Source: UBA6163 sp041753075
Lineage (GTDB): Bacteria; Planctomycetota; Planctomycetia; Pirellulales; Pirellulaceae
Assembly: GCA_041753075.1 (NCBI GenBank)
Contig: JBGSVE010000004.1
Location: forward strand, 7,161 to 71,160
Length of the DNA stretch: 64,000 bases
Reading direction: 5' to 3'
The position numbers were made by a program, and so were the translations under genes. This document shows positions 37,042 to 47,015 of the stretch, piece by piece. The stretch's first letter is position 1. Every line of letters starts with the position of its first letter. Under the pieces are notes generated by a model. The model was not told the DNA's origin, made no database searches, and saw only the letters and a list, made by a program, of their open reading frames with translations.

Positions 37042-37821
37042 ATGCACGGCAGTATCAGACGACGTACCGCGATCGCACTTGGCACCAGTTCGGCGATTCA
37101 TTTCGCGGCAGTTGTTGCTGCGGCGTGGACATGGATTCCTGCTGAGTCACCTCAAGTTGAGATGGCGCGCGGCAAGGCGATGGTATTGATATTGGCGATG
37201 ACAAACTCGCCAGCCGTCAATACAACACTGGCAACAATCGAAATGCCAGAAACCGCCGAGCCCCTGCCGCAACGCCCGTCACCATTGGCCGATGAACTTG
37301 AGCGACCTCAGTCGACTCAACCGTTGACGGCGAATTTGATGGGCCAAATTCTCGTTCCCAGCGAAGTCACTTTTTCGGCCGCTGACAACCAACGCAGCAC
37401 CCATGCTGAATCGCCGCCTCAAGTCCAAGAGCCTTTGCCAACAACTCGGCCACGCATCAGGCGATCATGGGCGGACGATTTCGAGGCAGCGACGGTAATC
37501 AACAAAATCGCAGTCCAAGACAGCGGCGCTAAGTTCGACATGCCGCCGAAAAAATTGCCGGAGAACCAGCCACCAACTTATCCGGTCGAGGAACAGCAAG
37601 CGGGCCATCAGGGCATTGTCACGTTGCTTGTAAAAGTTCGCAGCGATGGAATTGTGGAAAGTGTGACTGTCGAAGCGTCAAGTGGCCTTTCGCGATTAGA
37701 CGCAGCGGCAATCGCCGCCGTCGAAAAATGGCGTTTCGCGCCAGCACAGCTTCGCGGCCGAATGGTCCAGTCCGAAGTGTTGGTGCCCGTTCGGTTTAGT
37801 ATCAAAGCCACTGCCTTCTGA
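37042..37821 (+). CDS. TonB family energy transducer
   Basis: A 259-residue TonB-like protein that would pass energy from the inner membrane to the divergent outer-membrane receptor. An N-terminal anchor (AIALGTSSAIHFAAVVAAAWTW) follows a short basic start, and the central part is polar and Pro-rich. The C-terminal TonB domain (about 175-259) has QPPTYPVEEQQAGHQGIVTL, VKVRSDGIVESVTVEASSGLS and AAIAAVEKWRFAPA, the standard family signature. No exbB/exbD genes are nearby, so it must use a motor encoded elsewhere. Confidence 0.9.
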   Translation: MHGSIRRRTAIALGTSSAIHFAAVVAAAWTWIPAESPQVEMARGKAMVLILAMTNSPAVNTTLATIEMPETAEPLPQRPSPLADELERPQSTQPLTANLMGQILVPSEVTFSAADNQRSTHAESPPQVQEPLPTTRPRIRRSWADDFEAATVINKIAVQDSGAKFDMPPKKLPENQPPTYPVEEQQAGHQGIVTLLVKVRSDGIVESVTVEASSGLSRLDAAAIAAVEKWRFAPAQLRGRMVQSEVLVPVRFSIKATAF

Positions 37822-37859
37822 GATCATCGAACAAGCTAGTCCAACTGCTCGTCGCGATT

Positions 37860-39992
37860 TCAATGCTTCGCCGCTTCTTGGGCCATCGCCAATTCGTGTT
37901 GAATGGTTTCGGCGAGACGAATGTCACTTGGTTTTCCTCGCTCGTTGGCGAGCCAACGCGACCATTTTGCGGCCTCGATGAGTCCTAACAATCCTCCACC
38001 GGATGCGGTGCCCAGCGAATAGGTGACGCGATGTTGACGTGCCAATTGCAGACGAACCAGCGCCGCAGCGAATCTTGCCGCCATTGAATCGATGCCTTTA
38101 TCGCTAGGCCGATCAGCCGCGTAACCGCTGGCGGCCAATCGAGCAACGAGCCAGGCGGCTGCGTCGTCGAGCGCCGTTTCGTTACGCAAGTCATTCGCCT
38201 CGGTTTGGTCCGGAGCAAGTTGAACGCGCCCAACTACGACATTGATTTGTTGGAGGTGAACCATGTCTGTGAACGGGTCATCAGCGTCGGTGCGAAGGTT
38301 GCGGCTGAGTCCGGCGACGATGTCGCTGGCCATTTGATAATGCTGTGCCGCATCGACCGATTGGTTGCTCAACCGAAACAGATCACCAAGCCGCAGGTGG
38401 CATTTGGCTTGTTCCAATCTGGCAAACGGATCATGGTTGTCGAATTCGTGATCTTCGGCGGCATCGAGCGCAACCGACTCGTCGATCAACGTCATGTATT
38501 GCGTTTTAGCGTGGTCAATCAACTCGGATCGTAGTGACTGCAGGCCCGGATATAACTCCAGCGATCCACTCAGATCGATTAGCCAGGAATCAGCCGCCTC
38601 GCGCGTTTCGGCCAATGATCTCAGCACCGCTTGATGAGCAAGTTGGGAGGCGAGTCGCGCGGCTCGTTCGTTTTGATGGGCGTGGTGGATGGCGACGCCG
38701 AATACAATCGATGACATCAACAACGCCAACGCCGAAGTCGCAATCGCCGTTGTGAGCGTGCGATGGCGGCGGCACCAGCGAACGATTCGATCGGCCAGTG
38801 GCTCCTGGTACGCCGAGACGATCTCGCCGGCGAGAAAGCGGCGGACGTCGTTGGCCAATTCGATCGTCGATTCGTATCTTGAGTCAGGATCGAACGACGT
38901 TGCTTTTTGGCAGATTGCGTCGAGCGCTTTAGCAACGCACGCTTGGGCCTTGCGCGGTGCTTCCCATTGGCCACCGCGAATTCGCGTGACGATGTCGATC
39001 ACACCCATGCCGGAGTGCGGGTTTTTGCCAACGATAATCTCGTACAGGATCACGCCGAGCGAAAAGATGTCGGCTTTCGGAGAGAGCGTTTCGACTTCGC
39101 CAAGCGCTTGTTCTGGCGACATATAGGCCGGTGTGCCGACGATAGTTCCATGCGTCGTTTGCTGGTATTGGTCGGGCGAATGATCGCCCATTCCTGGCAC
39201 TGAGCGCAGACGGTCAAGTACGGCATTGGCACCGGCGAGCATTTGCGGGACCGACCGCTTATCACCTTCGTCGTTGGCAGTCTCCGCTTGCTGAAAGCGT
39301 TTTGCCAAGCCCCAATCGACGACGATCGTTTCGCCAAAGCCACCGACCATTACGTTCGCTGGCTTCAGGTCACGGTGAATGACACCTCGCTGGTGCGCGT
39401 AGCCGACGGCGTTGCAGACATCAATGAATCGGTCCAACAGCGGTGCGATTGCAGTTTTCAACGAGTCGTTGGTCCATTGCGGCAGAGTACCATCAGCCGG
39501 TTGATGTATCGTTTGAATATGATGCCGCAGCGAGTTGCCTTCCAGCAGTTTCATCACATAGTAGGAGTCGCCATTGCTCGACGTACCAAGCTCATGCACC
39601 GGAACGACGCCGGGATGTTGCAATTGACTGGTGATCTTGGCTTCATGCAAAAATCGTTGGCGAGCGTCTTGAGAAACTTCACGCGAACCGATGATTCGCT
39701 TGACGGCAACTTCGCGTCCCAGTTGAACGTCGAACGCGCGATCAACGACGCCACAACCGCCACGTCCAAGCTCGGCGATACGGTCGTATCGATTATCCAG
39801 CGAGCGACGGTCGCCGCCCGCGCCACGGTTGACTTGCGCAGCCGAATGAGCGTGGCCAAATGGTGCTGCGTTTAACGGTCTTGCCGAATAAGCTGGCTCG
39901 GAACCTAGCGCTGGGATGAGCGTTGCGTCGCTCGACGCGGCAACATCGTTGGCGTCGAACTCGACGGTCGAGAATTCATCTGCGGTTGACAT
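37860..39992 (-). CDS. Transmembrane Ser/Thr protein kinase
   Basis: A 710-residue kinase. After a ~65-residue polar N-terminus the catalytic domain runs to about residue 400: LGRGGCGVV loop, EVAVKRI lysine, HRDLKPANVMV, VVDWGLAKR (DWG in place of DFG, common in planctomycete kinases), GTPAYMSPEQ. A ~50-residue insertion separates DWG from the activation segment. A membrane segment (LTTAIATSALALLMSSIVFGVAI) lies near residue 430, followed by a helical C-terminal region with TPR-like character (RLEQAKCHLRLGDLFRLS). Function and targets are unknown. The gene is flanked by tonB (convergent) and leuA (same strand). Confidence 0.9.
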   Translation of the reverse strand: MSTADEFSTVEFDANDVAASSDATLIPALGSEPAYSARPLNAAPFGHAHSAAQVNRGAGGDRRSLDNRYDRIAELGRGGCGVVDRAFDVQLGREVAVKRIIGSREVSQDARQRFLHEAKITSQLQHPGVVPVHELGTSSNGDSYYVMKLLEGNSLRHHIQTIHQPADGTLPQWTNDSLKTAIAPLLDRFIDVCNAVGYAHQRGVIHRDLKPANVMVGGFGETIVVDWGLAKRFQQAETANDEGDKRSVPQMLAGANAVLDRLRSVPGMGDHSPDQYQQTTHGTIVGTPAYMSPEQALGEVETLSPKADIFSLGVILYEIIVGKNPHSGMGVIDIVTRIRGGQWEAPRKAQACVAKALDAICQKATSFDPDSRYESTIELANDVRRFLAGEIVSAYQEPLADRIVRWCRRHRTLTTAIATSALALLMSSIVFGVAIHHAHQNERAARLASQLAHQAVLRSLAETREAADSWLIDLSGSLELYPGLQSLRSELIDHAKTQYMTLIDESVALDAAEDHEFDNHDPFARLEQAKCHLRLGDLFRLSNQSVDAAQHYQMASDIVAGLSRNLRTDADDPFTDMVHLQQINVVVGRVQLAPDQTEANDLRNETALDDAAAWLVARLAASGYAADRPSDKGIDSMAARFAAALVRLQLARQHRVTYSLGTASGGGLLGLIEAAKWSRWLANERGKPSDIRLAETIQHELAMAQEAAKH

Positions 39993-40124
39993 GACGTAGG
40001 GTCCGCTGCAAGAAAAGCACGCCCCAATCGCGGCGTGATCAAACGACAGCGAAACCCTAGGTTGGACGACGCGGCCATGCCGAACCGATCGAGGGAAAAA
40101 TTGCGAAATTCTTTTTGACGGTCG

Positions 40125-41666
<1,542 letters not shown>

Positions 41667-41705
41667 GGCTTTGCATGCAGGTGAAAGGGAAAACGGAAAG
41701 ACAAT

Positions 41706-41748
41706 AAAAAAACCCCGAAGGTTCCGAGGACTCGGAAAATTCGGGGTT
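41706..41748 (-). terminator. Rho-independent terminator in the leuA leader (attenuator)
   Basis: On the minus strand a 9-bp stem (41748-41740 aaccccgaa with 41719-41711 ttcggggtt) encloses a second stem (41737-41731 with 41728-41722), followed by a run of T (41712-41706). It lies 40 nt before the leuA ATG with no gene ending between, so it would stop transcription before leuA. The 5' arm can instead pair with 41832-41822. Confidence 0.8.
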
Positions 41749-41832
41749 CGCTTAGTTTTGTTCGTATTGGTCTGGGACTGATTTTCAACCGTCCCGTTTT
41801 TCGACTAATCCAACAAACAACCGAACCCCGAA
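41740..41832 (-). promoter_or_regulatory. Antiterminator pairing segments of the leuA leader
   Basis: Minus-strand ttcggggttcg (41832-41822), inside the leader peptide ORF, is perfectly complementary over 11 nt to cgaaccccgaa (41750-41740), the 5' arm of the terminator. The two pairings exclude each other. A 6-bp hairpin (cgcagc 41833-41838 with gctgcg 41843-41848) lies just upstream and could act as a pause hairpin. Confidence 0.7.
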
Positions 41833-41888
41833 CGCAGCGTAAGCTGCGCCAGAAGTAACGATCGTCGGCGGATGAGTCGAGCGGCCAT
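41805..41888 (-). CDS. Leucine-rich leader peptide of leuA
   Basis: A 27-codon ORF 139 nt upstream of leuA. It reads MAARLIRRR, SLLLAQLTL, RSGFGCLLD and stop. Eight of 27 codons are leucine, with TTA-CTT-CTG in a row at codons 11-13 and TTG-TTG just before the end. The codons for RSGFG coincide with the segment that pairs with the terminator arm. A ribosome stalled at the first leucine cluster would leave this segment free to form the antiterminator; a ribosome reaching the end would cover it and let the terminator form. There is no ribosome site upstream, and the ATG sits where transcription should begin. The peptide itself is not expected to have a function. Confidence 0.7.
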   Translation of the reverse strand: MAARLIRRRSLLLAQLTLRSGFGCLLD

Positions 41889-41894
41889 GATGAA

Positions 41895-41924
41895 AAGATA
41901 AGCACTGCGGACTACGTTCGTCAA
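41895..41924 (-). promoter_or_regulatory. Candidate sigma-70 promoter for leuA leader
   Basis: On the minus strand ttgacg (41924-41919) is followed after 18 nt by tatctt (41900-41895). Transcription would start near 41888-41889, at or next to the A of the leader ATG. It lies in the 37-nt gap after the small lipoprotein gene. Confidence 0.5.
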
Positions 41925-41925
41925 G

Positions 41926-42240
41926 CTAATCCGACTCGAAAAAGCCCTCTTCGTTCGTTCCGCGGTCGCCTTTGGCGTCGTAGTCCAATCGTTTGGTCGT
42001 CGCATTCTGCTGCACCGCGATCTTGAAACTTTCACCGTCGGCGTTCTTGCCGGTTCCGCTAAAGCCGCCGGCGGCGGGCGCGAGATCGACTTCAGTGAGA
42101 TCCATTTTGCGTTTGATATTCGCCTCGGCGTCGGCCTCGGTCCAAACGCCGGGATGCGAAATCGCACCGCCACATCCTGCGGCAAAAACCAATGACCCAA
42201 CGAGCATCCTGCGATGCAAAAAACCATACAGACGATTCAT
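41926..42240 (-). CDS. Small lipoprotein of unknown function
   Basis: A 104-residue protein. The N-terminal signal ends in the lipobox FAAGC (Cys near 23), followed by a short acidic mature part with IKRKMDLTEVDLAPAAGGFSG and a C-terminal TNEEGFFESD. No known domain is recognised. The ATG at 42240 has ggag 9 nt upstream on the minus strand, which supports translation. It lies 59 nt downstream of the antiporter gene on the same strand and ends just before the leuA promoter. Confidence 0.7.
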   Translation of the reverse strand: MNRLYGFLHRRMLVGSLVFAAGCGGAISHPGVWTEADAEANIKRKMDLTEVDLAPAAGGFSGTGKNADGESFKIAVQQNATTKRLDYDAKGDRGTNEEGFFESD

Positions 42241-42299
42241 TGTTTATCACTCCAACCTGTAAACGCGACACGAAACTATTCTACTACACGCTGCCCAAT

Positions 42300-43580
42300 T
42301 CAAACGCTGCGAGCGGCCAACGAAGCCTTCGTCTCGTCCGTGACCACGAGGTCAAATATGGGCGATGCAATCAATGTGGTGACAATCGCCATCACAACCA
42401 AGCAGGCAAACAGACCTTCGCTGATGATACCTCGCTGCAGTCCGATATTGATAATGATTAATTCCATCAGGCCGCGCGAATTCATAAGCGTACCGATGCC
42501 GATTGATTCGTTCATATTCAATCCCGAGAGCCGCGCCGCGACTGTGCAGGCAACTCCCTTGCCGATGACGGCGGCCAACAAAACCAGTCCGCAAATGCCC
42601 CACAACTGCCAACTGTTGAGCAAACCGATCTTGGTGTTCAAGCCTGAGTAAGTGAAAAACAGTGGCAGCAGCAAGGACACGGCCAACGGTTGGATTCGGT
42701 CGCTCAGGCCTTTGCTGATTGCTCCTCTTGGCATGGCGGCTCCGATCACAAACGCGCCAAACACGGCATGCAGATGGATCAGATCGGTGAACCAAGCACT
42801 CAACGCCAAGCAACACAGCCCAACGGAAAATCCTGTTTCGGATAACTCGCCATGGTTATCGACAAGTCTGTTTTGAAGGCGACTTAAAATCGGACGAACA
42901 ACCAAGAGCGCGACGACGCCGAAGCACGCCGCACCACCGACGGCCCAAATCGCTTGCATAAGATTGCCATCAAAGCTGGCCAATACAATCGCCAGCAAAC
43001 ACCACGCCGCAGCATCATCGATCGCACCGGCTCCCAACGCGACGGTGCCCATCAAGGTGCCGGTCAAGCCCTTGTGATGGATGATCCGTGCGAGCATTGG
43101 AAAAGCGGTGATGCACATCGAAGCACCAAGGAACAACATCGCTTCGGCCGGCTTGGTTTGCGCCGGAAACAGCGTTGTGTGCTCGACCAAGAACGCCGCC
43201 AACGCTGCACCAAGCAAAAACGGAACAAGCATCCCCGCCAGCGAGACGGCAATCGAACTCTTCGCATGATTCCGCACCACGTCGAGACGAAACTCCATGC
43301 CCACGACGAACATGTAGAGCGCCAGCCCTAATTGCGACGCCGGAAACAAGTAGCTTTGACTGTCGCGAGATGTTTGGCTTGGATCCCAGGGAAAAATTGC
43401 CTGCTGAAGCTCCGGCAAAAGAGCGCCAAAGAGCGATGGACCAAGCAGAACGCCCGCGATCATCTCCGCGACAACCGGGGGTTGGCCAAATCTCGCGGCG
43501 ACTAAACCGACGACGCGACACGCGACCAATATCACGGCGATCTGTAAAAAAAACTGAACCGCCAGATCGACGTTCGTCAT
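42300..43580 (-). CDS. Cation:proton antiporter (CPA2/Kef type)
   Basis: A 426-residue inner-membrane antiporter with about 12 hydrophobic segments. CPA2 features: QPPVVAEMIAGVLLGPSLFG near residue 32, LFPASQLGLALYMFVVGMEF, GAGAIDDAAAWCLLAIVLA (ion-site DD), HAVFGAFVIGAAMPRG, and the late NSRGLMELIIINIGLQ. No TrkA-N or USP domain follows, so it is the membrane part only. Exchange of K+ or Na+ for protons is the likely role. It starts 6 nt after the pyruvate kinase stop, so the two are cotranscribed. Confidence 0.9.
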   Translation of the reverse strand: MTNVDLAVQFFLQIAVILVACRVVGLVAARFGQPPVVAEMIAGVLLGPSLFGALLPELQQAIFPWDPSQTSRDSQSYLFPASQLGLALYMFVVGMEFRLDVVRNHAKSSIAVSLAGMLVPFLLGAALAAFLVEHTTLFPAQTKPAEAMLFLGASMCITAFPMLARIIHHKGLTGTLMGTVALGAGAIDDAAAWCLLAIVLASFDGNLMQAIWAVGGAACFGVVALLVVRPILSRLQNRLVDNHGELSETGFSVGLCCLALSAWFTDLIHLHAVFGAFVIGAAMPRGAISKGLSDRIQPLAVSLLLPLFFTYSGLNTKIGLLNSWQLWGICGLVLLAAVIGKGVACTVAARLSGLNMNESIGIGTLMNSRGLMELIIINIGLQRGIISEGLFACLVVMAIVTTLIASPIFDLVVTDETKASLAARSV

Positions 43581-43586
43581 AATTGT

Positions 43587-45026
43587 TTAGGACTGGCCCA
43601 CGGTATGCACAACCAGCAGATTATGCGCTTTCTGCATCACTCCGCTGCCGGTCACGAAGACGACTTTATCGCCCGCTGAGAAAAAACCATTTGCACATCC
43701 CCAGGTCGATATTTCATCAAATAATTTAGCCGTGTCCTCGAGCTGCGTGACATGCAGCGGCTTGATGCCCCAGAGGATATTCATTTTGCGCAGCGTGATC
43801 GGATTGTCGCTGGCTCCGATCGTGGGGATGCGGCTGCGGCTTTTGCTTTTGACCCAGGCGGTGCCGCCGCTGTGAGTTGCAATGACGATCATCTTGGCTT
43901 TGATCGCTTCGGCAATCGAAGTTGCGGCAGCGGTGACCGCAGAGGTAATCGGATGCACTCGCTTCGTCTTACCGGCGTCATCAGGCAGGGTCACCAGCAG
44001 TTTTTGTTCGGTGTGGTGCATGATCCGGTTCATTGTCGCCACGGCATCAAAGGGATAGTCACCGATCGCGGTCTCGCCGCTGAGCATACAAGCATCCGTG
44101 CCGTCAAGAATTGCGTTGGCAACATCACTCGCCTCGGCTCGGGTCGGGCGTCGGCTGTGGTGCATCGATTCGAGCATCTGTGTCGCGACAATCACCGGCT
44201 TCATTTTTTCGCGGCAAACACGAATGATCTGTTTTTGCGCCACCGGTGTTTCGGCGATGTCGATTTCAACGCCCAAGTCGCCGCGTGCGACCATCACACC
44301 ATCAGCCGCGTCAACGATCTGGTCTAACTGCAACAGCGCTTCAGGCTTTTCGATTTTGGCGATGACCAACGCCGGCGAATCGTAGCTGACCAATAGATTC
44401 TTCAGCGAGTGAACATCTTCAGCGGTGCGCACAAAACTTAAACTAATAAAATCGATTCCGCACTTCGCTCCCCAGATCGCGTTGTCAACATCGGCCGGTC
44501 GCATGGCCGCGACGCTGAGCTTGACACCCGGCAAATTGATGCCTTGGCGACTACGAATCTCGCCCGCCGAGGTTACCCTACAAACCGCCATCTCGTCGGT
44601 CTTCGATTCACAAGCCAGCGACACCGTCCCATCGGCCAACATCACGCGGTCGCCAACTTCAAGCTCGTCGATTAAGCGTTTGTAGGAGCTGGTCAAATGG
44701 TTTGGCTCAGTCGCATTGTCACCGCGAACGAAGATTACTTGCGCGCCGTATTCGCACATGAAAGGATCGTTGACCAATTGGCCCAGTCGCAACTTCGGCC
44801 CCGACAGATCCAACAGCACGCCGATTGGGAAGCCGACTTTTTCTCCGGCGGCGCGAACGTTGGCGAGCGATTGCTCATGCTGTGCGCGGTCGCCGTGGGC
44901 GCTGTTGATACGGAAAATATCGACACCGGCTTCGATCAATTGGGCGAGCTGATCGACGGAGTCACACGCCGGACCGACGGTTGCGACGATTTTCGTGCAG
45001 GCTTCTTCGAGTGAGTTTCGTGGCAT
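43587..45026 (-). CDS. pyk: Pyruvate kinase
   Basis: A 479-residue pyruvate kinase making ATP and pyruvate from phosphoenolpyruvate and ADP in glycolysis. Signatures: TKIVATVGPACDS near residue 11, RINSAHGDRAQHEQ, DLSGPKLRLG, the catalytic VIAKIEKPEAL with the lysine near 220, MVARGDLGVEI, and CMLSGETAIGDYP. The C-terminal domain (about 345-479) carries the allosteric fold and ends VMQKAHNLLVVHTVG. The length is the usual one. It is the first gene of a two-gene operon with the antiporter. Confidence 0.96.
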   Translation of the reverse strand: MPRNSLEEACTKIVATVGPACDSVDQLAQLIEAGVDIFRINSAHGDRAQHEQSLANVRAAGEKVGFPIGVLLDLSGPKLRLGQLVNDPFMCEYGAQVIFVRGDNATEPNHLTSSYKRLIDELEVGDRVMLADGTVSLACESKTDEMAVCRVTSAGEIRSRQGINLPGVKLSVAAMRPADVDNAIWGAKCGIDFISLSFVRTAEDVHSLKNLLVSYDSPALVIAKIEKPEALLQLDQIVDAADGVMVARGDLGVEIDIAETPVAQKQIIRVCREKMKPVIVATQMLESMHHSRRPTRAEASDVANAILDGTDACMLSGETAIGDYPFDAVATMNRIMHHTEQKLLVTLPDDAGKTKRVHPITSAVTAAATSIAEAIKAKMIVIATHSGGTAWVKSKSRSRIPTIGASDNPITLRKMNILWGIKPLHVTQLEDTAKLFDEISTWGCANGFFSAGDKVVFVTGSGVMQKAHNLLVVHTVGQS

Positions 45027-45282
45027 CAGGAGCTTTCCTTGGAGTCGCGAACGGAAGATCGATTGTCAGGAGTTTAAGCGTTTACCAGCGAACTGCGAGG
45101 CCATCATCGCAGCGGAAAATTTGCGGTGAAAGCATTCATGCCCGTGATTTCAAGTCGCCTAGGATTAAGTCTCGTGCGGGTTCCCGTGCTGGCCATCTAA
45201 TGCGACAATCAACGCCGATTCGCGGCCCCAGGGATGATGACCAACAACTCCTACGCCCCCTTTGATTCACACGTAAAACACC

Positions 45283-46107
45283 TTGGACCAGTCGCCCAAC
45301 CGCCAGTCGCCCAACCGCCAGCGGCCCAATCGCCAGCGGCCCGTCGCCGTCGTCACCGGAGCGTCGCAGGGACTCGGATTAGCGATCGCCAATTGCTTCG
45401 CCGATGCGGGATACGTGGTGATTGGTGTAAGCCGTAACGAGGTGGCCCGCGACGGACGTTTTACTTGGATCACAGCCGACGTGACCGACGCGGCATCGGT
45501 CGACGAACTGTTTGCGAAAGTCGCGCGCGAGCAGCAGCGTCTTGATGTGCTGGTGAACTGCGTTGGCCAAAGCGATCGCGGGTTGATCCAAACGCTTGGC
45601 GTTGAACGACTCGGCGAATTGTTCGCGACCAACGTCACCTCCGCCCTGCTCTGCTGCCAAGCGGCGCTGCCGATGTTGAGAGAATCCAAGGGCGTCGTGG
45701 TCAACATCGGGTCGCTCGCATCGAAAGTCGCAGCGCGTCACCTGGGTGCATACCCGGCGGTGAAGCATGCGCTCGCTGGCTTAACTCAACAATTGCGTTT
45801 GGAGTGGCGCGAATACGGAATTCATGTGGGACTGGTCAGCCCCGGACCAATTCGCCGCGCTGACGCGGGTCAACGATACCAGTCGGCAACCAGTCCCGCG
45901 GGCCTGCCGCCCGGTGCGATGCAACCCGGCGGCGGAACTTCAATTCGCGGATTGGCACCCGAACGTGTTGCGGAGGCGGTTTTGCGCTGCGTTACCAAGC
46001 GAAAACCGGACATCATTCTGCCGGGATATACGCGGGCGTTGATTGTGATCGGTCACGCTTGGCCAAGACTGGGCGATTGGTTGCTGCTGCGAATGACGTC
46101 GACGTAA
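45283..46107 (+). CDS. SDR family oxidoreductase with N-terminal pentapeptide repeats
   Basis: A 274-residue short-chain dehydrogenase. Cofactor motif VVTGASQGLG follows a 20-residue leader. NCVG takes the NNAG position; catalytic residues are Ser in NIGSLAS and YPAVK. The leader is made of QSPNR, QSPNR, QRPNR and QRPVA, encoded by four ~15-nt tandem repeats (45288-45347). The frame starts at TTG 45283, and no ATG or GTG is available close to the cofactor motif, so a start within the repeats cannot be excluded. The C-terminus (PDIILPGYTRALIVIGHAWP) looks membrane-associated, as in DltE-like SDRs. The substrate is unknown. Confidence 0.82.
   Translation: MDQSPNRQSPNRQRPNRQRPVAVVTGASQGLGLAIANCFADAGYVVIGVSRNEVARDGRFTWITADVTDAASVDELFAKVAREQQRLDVLVNCVGQSDRGLIQTLGVERLGELFATNVTSALLCCQAALPMLRESKGVVVNIGSLASKVAARHLGAYPAVKHALAGLTQQLRLEWREYGIHVGLVSPGPIRRADAGQRYQSATSPAGLPPGAMQPGGGTSIRGLAPERVAEAVLRCVTKRKPDIILPGYTRALIVIGHAWPRLGDWLLLRMTST
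45288..45347 (+). repeat. Tandem 15-nt repeat, four units
   Basis: Units are variants of ccagtcgcccaaccg and ccagcggcccaatcg, in frame with the SDR gene, giving a Q-[SR]-P-N-R periodicity. The first two units are nearly identical and the last two have cggc in place of tcgc. Confidence 0.7.
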
Positions 46108-46154
46108 TGGGTACCGTTTGAAAACGGGTCGCGTTTTACGTTTGATTTTGGTTT

Positions 46155-46222
46155 GTGAGCGGTTCGGCGCTAGCCATCGGTGCCGCTCGGGAAATGCCGG
46201 TGGCTAGCGCCAATCCGCTCAC
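46155..46222. repeat. Large hairpin repeat, gtgagcgg family, copy 1
   Basis: Arms 46155-46180 and 46197-46222 are complementary at 23 of 26 positions, starting gtgagcgg and ending ccgctcac, around a 16-nt loop. It lies between the convergent SDR and glycosyltransferase genes. A related hairpin is at 62967-63029. Confidence 0.75.
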
Positions 46223-46253
46223 CGAACCTGGCCAATTCCAGCCAGATCAATCG

Positions 46254-47015
46254 TTACCGGCTCAGTGTTTCGTTGACTTGGCGAATATAGGCTTTGCCCG
46301 CGGCGCTGTGTGGTGCGATTAGGTTGTAATGGGCGATGTAGTAGAGCGCCATAATGCCGTCCCAGACGCCGATCTTTTTCCCCTCGTCATAGCTTCGTGC
46401 TTGATACGAGATTGGTACTTCGTAAAGCCGGGCTGTGGTGCGCGAAACCAATGCGGTGATTTCGACTTCCATCCCATAACCATGACTGGTCAATTCCAAT
46501 GGAACGATGACATCACGACGAAATGCCTTGTAACAGGTTTCGATGTCGGACATATTGCGATTGGTCAACATGTTGCTGGTGAAGGTTAACAACTTGTTGG
46601 CAAGGTAGTGATAAAAGTAGGTCACCCGCGCCGCGTCACGCGCCAAGAATCGGCTGCCGTAAACCACGTCAGCCTCGCCGCGCAAAATCGGTGCGATGAC
46701 TGCAGGAATATCTTGAGGTGAATACTCCAGGTCGGCGTCTTGGATGATCACAATCGCGCCCGTAGCAAGTTTCAGCGCCGTATCGATTGCTCGCGTCTTG
46801 CCACCGTTCTGAGCTCGACGAACCAGCTCGATCCGCGCGTCTTGCTGGACCATGGAATCGACCACTGCTGCAGTTCCGTCGCTGGAATGGTCATCGACAA
46901 CGACAATTTGTTTGACCAACGAACCCAAGACCAACAATCGCTGCAAAACCAACCCGATCGATTTCTCTTCGTTGTATGCCGGAATCAGAACGCTGAGGCA
47001 GGCGGCTTCGTCAAT
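46254..47015 (-). CDS. Family 2 glycosyltransferase, apparent ATT start
   Basis: A 253-residue GT2 enzyme of the polyprenyl-phosphate sugar transferase type. LSVLIPAYNEEKSI lies at residues 7-20, VVDDHSSDG near 41, NGGKTRAIDTAL, the metal-binding IIQDADLEYSP (DAD), YGSRF, and a C-terminal SYQARSYDEGKKIGVWDG, as in dolichol-phosphate mannose synthase-like proteins. No C-terminal membrane segments are seen. The first usual start codon in frame (TTG 46952) would remove LIPAYNEE. Upstream there is no ATG, GTG or TTG before the in-frame stop; ATT at 47015 gives a normal N-terminus. A frameshift joining an ATG at 47070 is the alternative. Confidence 0.82.
   Translation of the reverse strand: MDEAACLSVLIPAYNEEKSIGLVLQRLLVLGSLVKQIVVVDDHSSDGTAAVVDSMVQQDARIELVRRAQNGGKTRAIDTALKLATGAIVIIQDADLEYSPQDIPAVIAPILRGEADVVYGSRFLARDAARVTYFYHYLANKLLTFTSNMLTNRNMSDIETCYKAFRRDVIVPLELTSHGYGMEVEITALVSRTTARLYEVPISYQARSYDEGKKIGVWDGIMALYYIAHYNLIAPHSAAGKAYIRQVNETLSR

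Noticed and set aside
45288..45347. Tandem repeats considered as a CRISPR array
   Set aside because: The units are 15 nt, contiguous without spacers and in frame with a gene.
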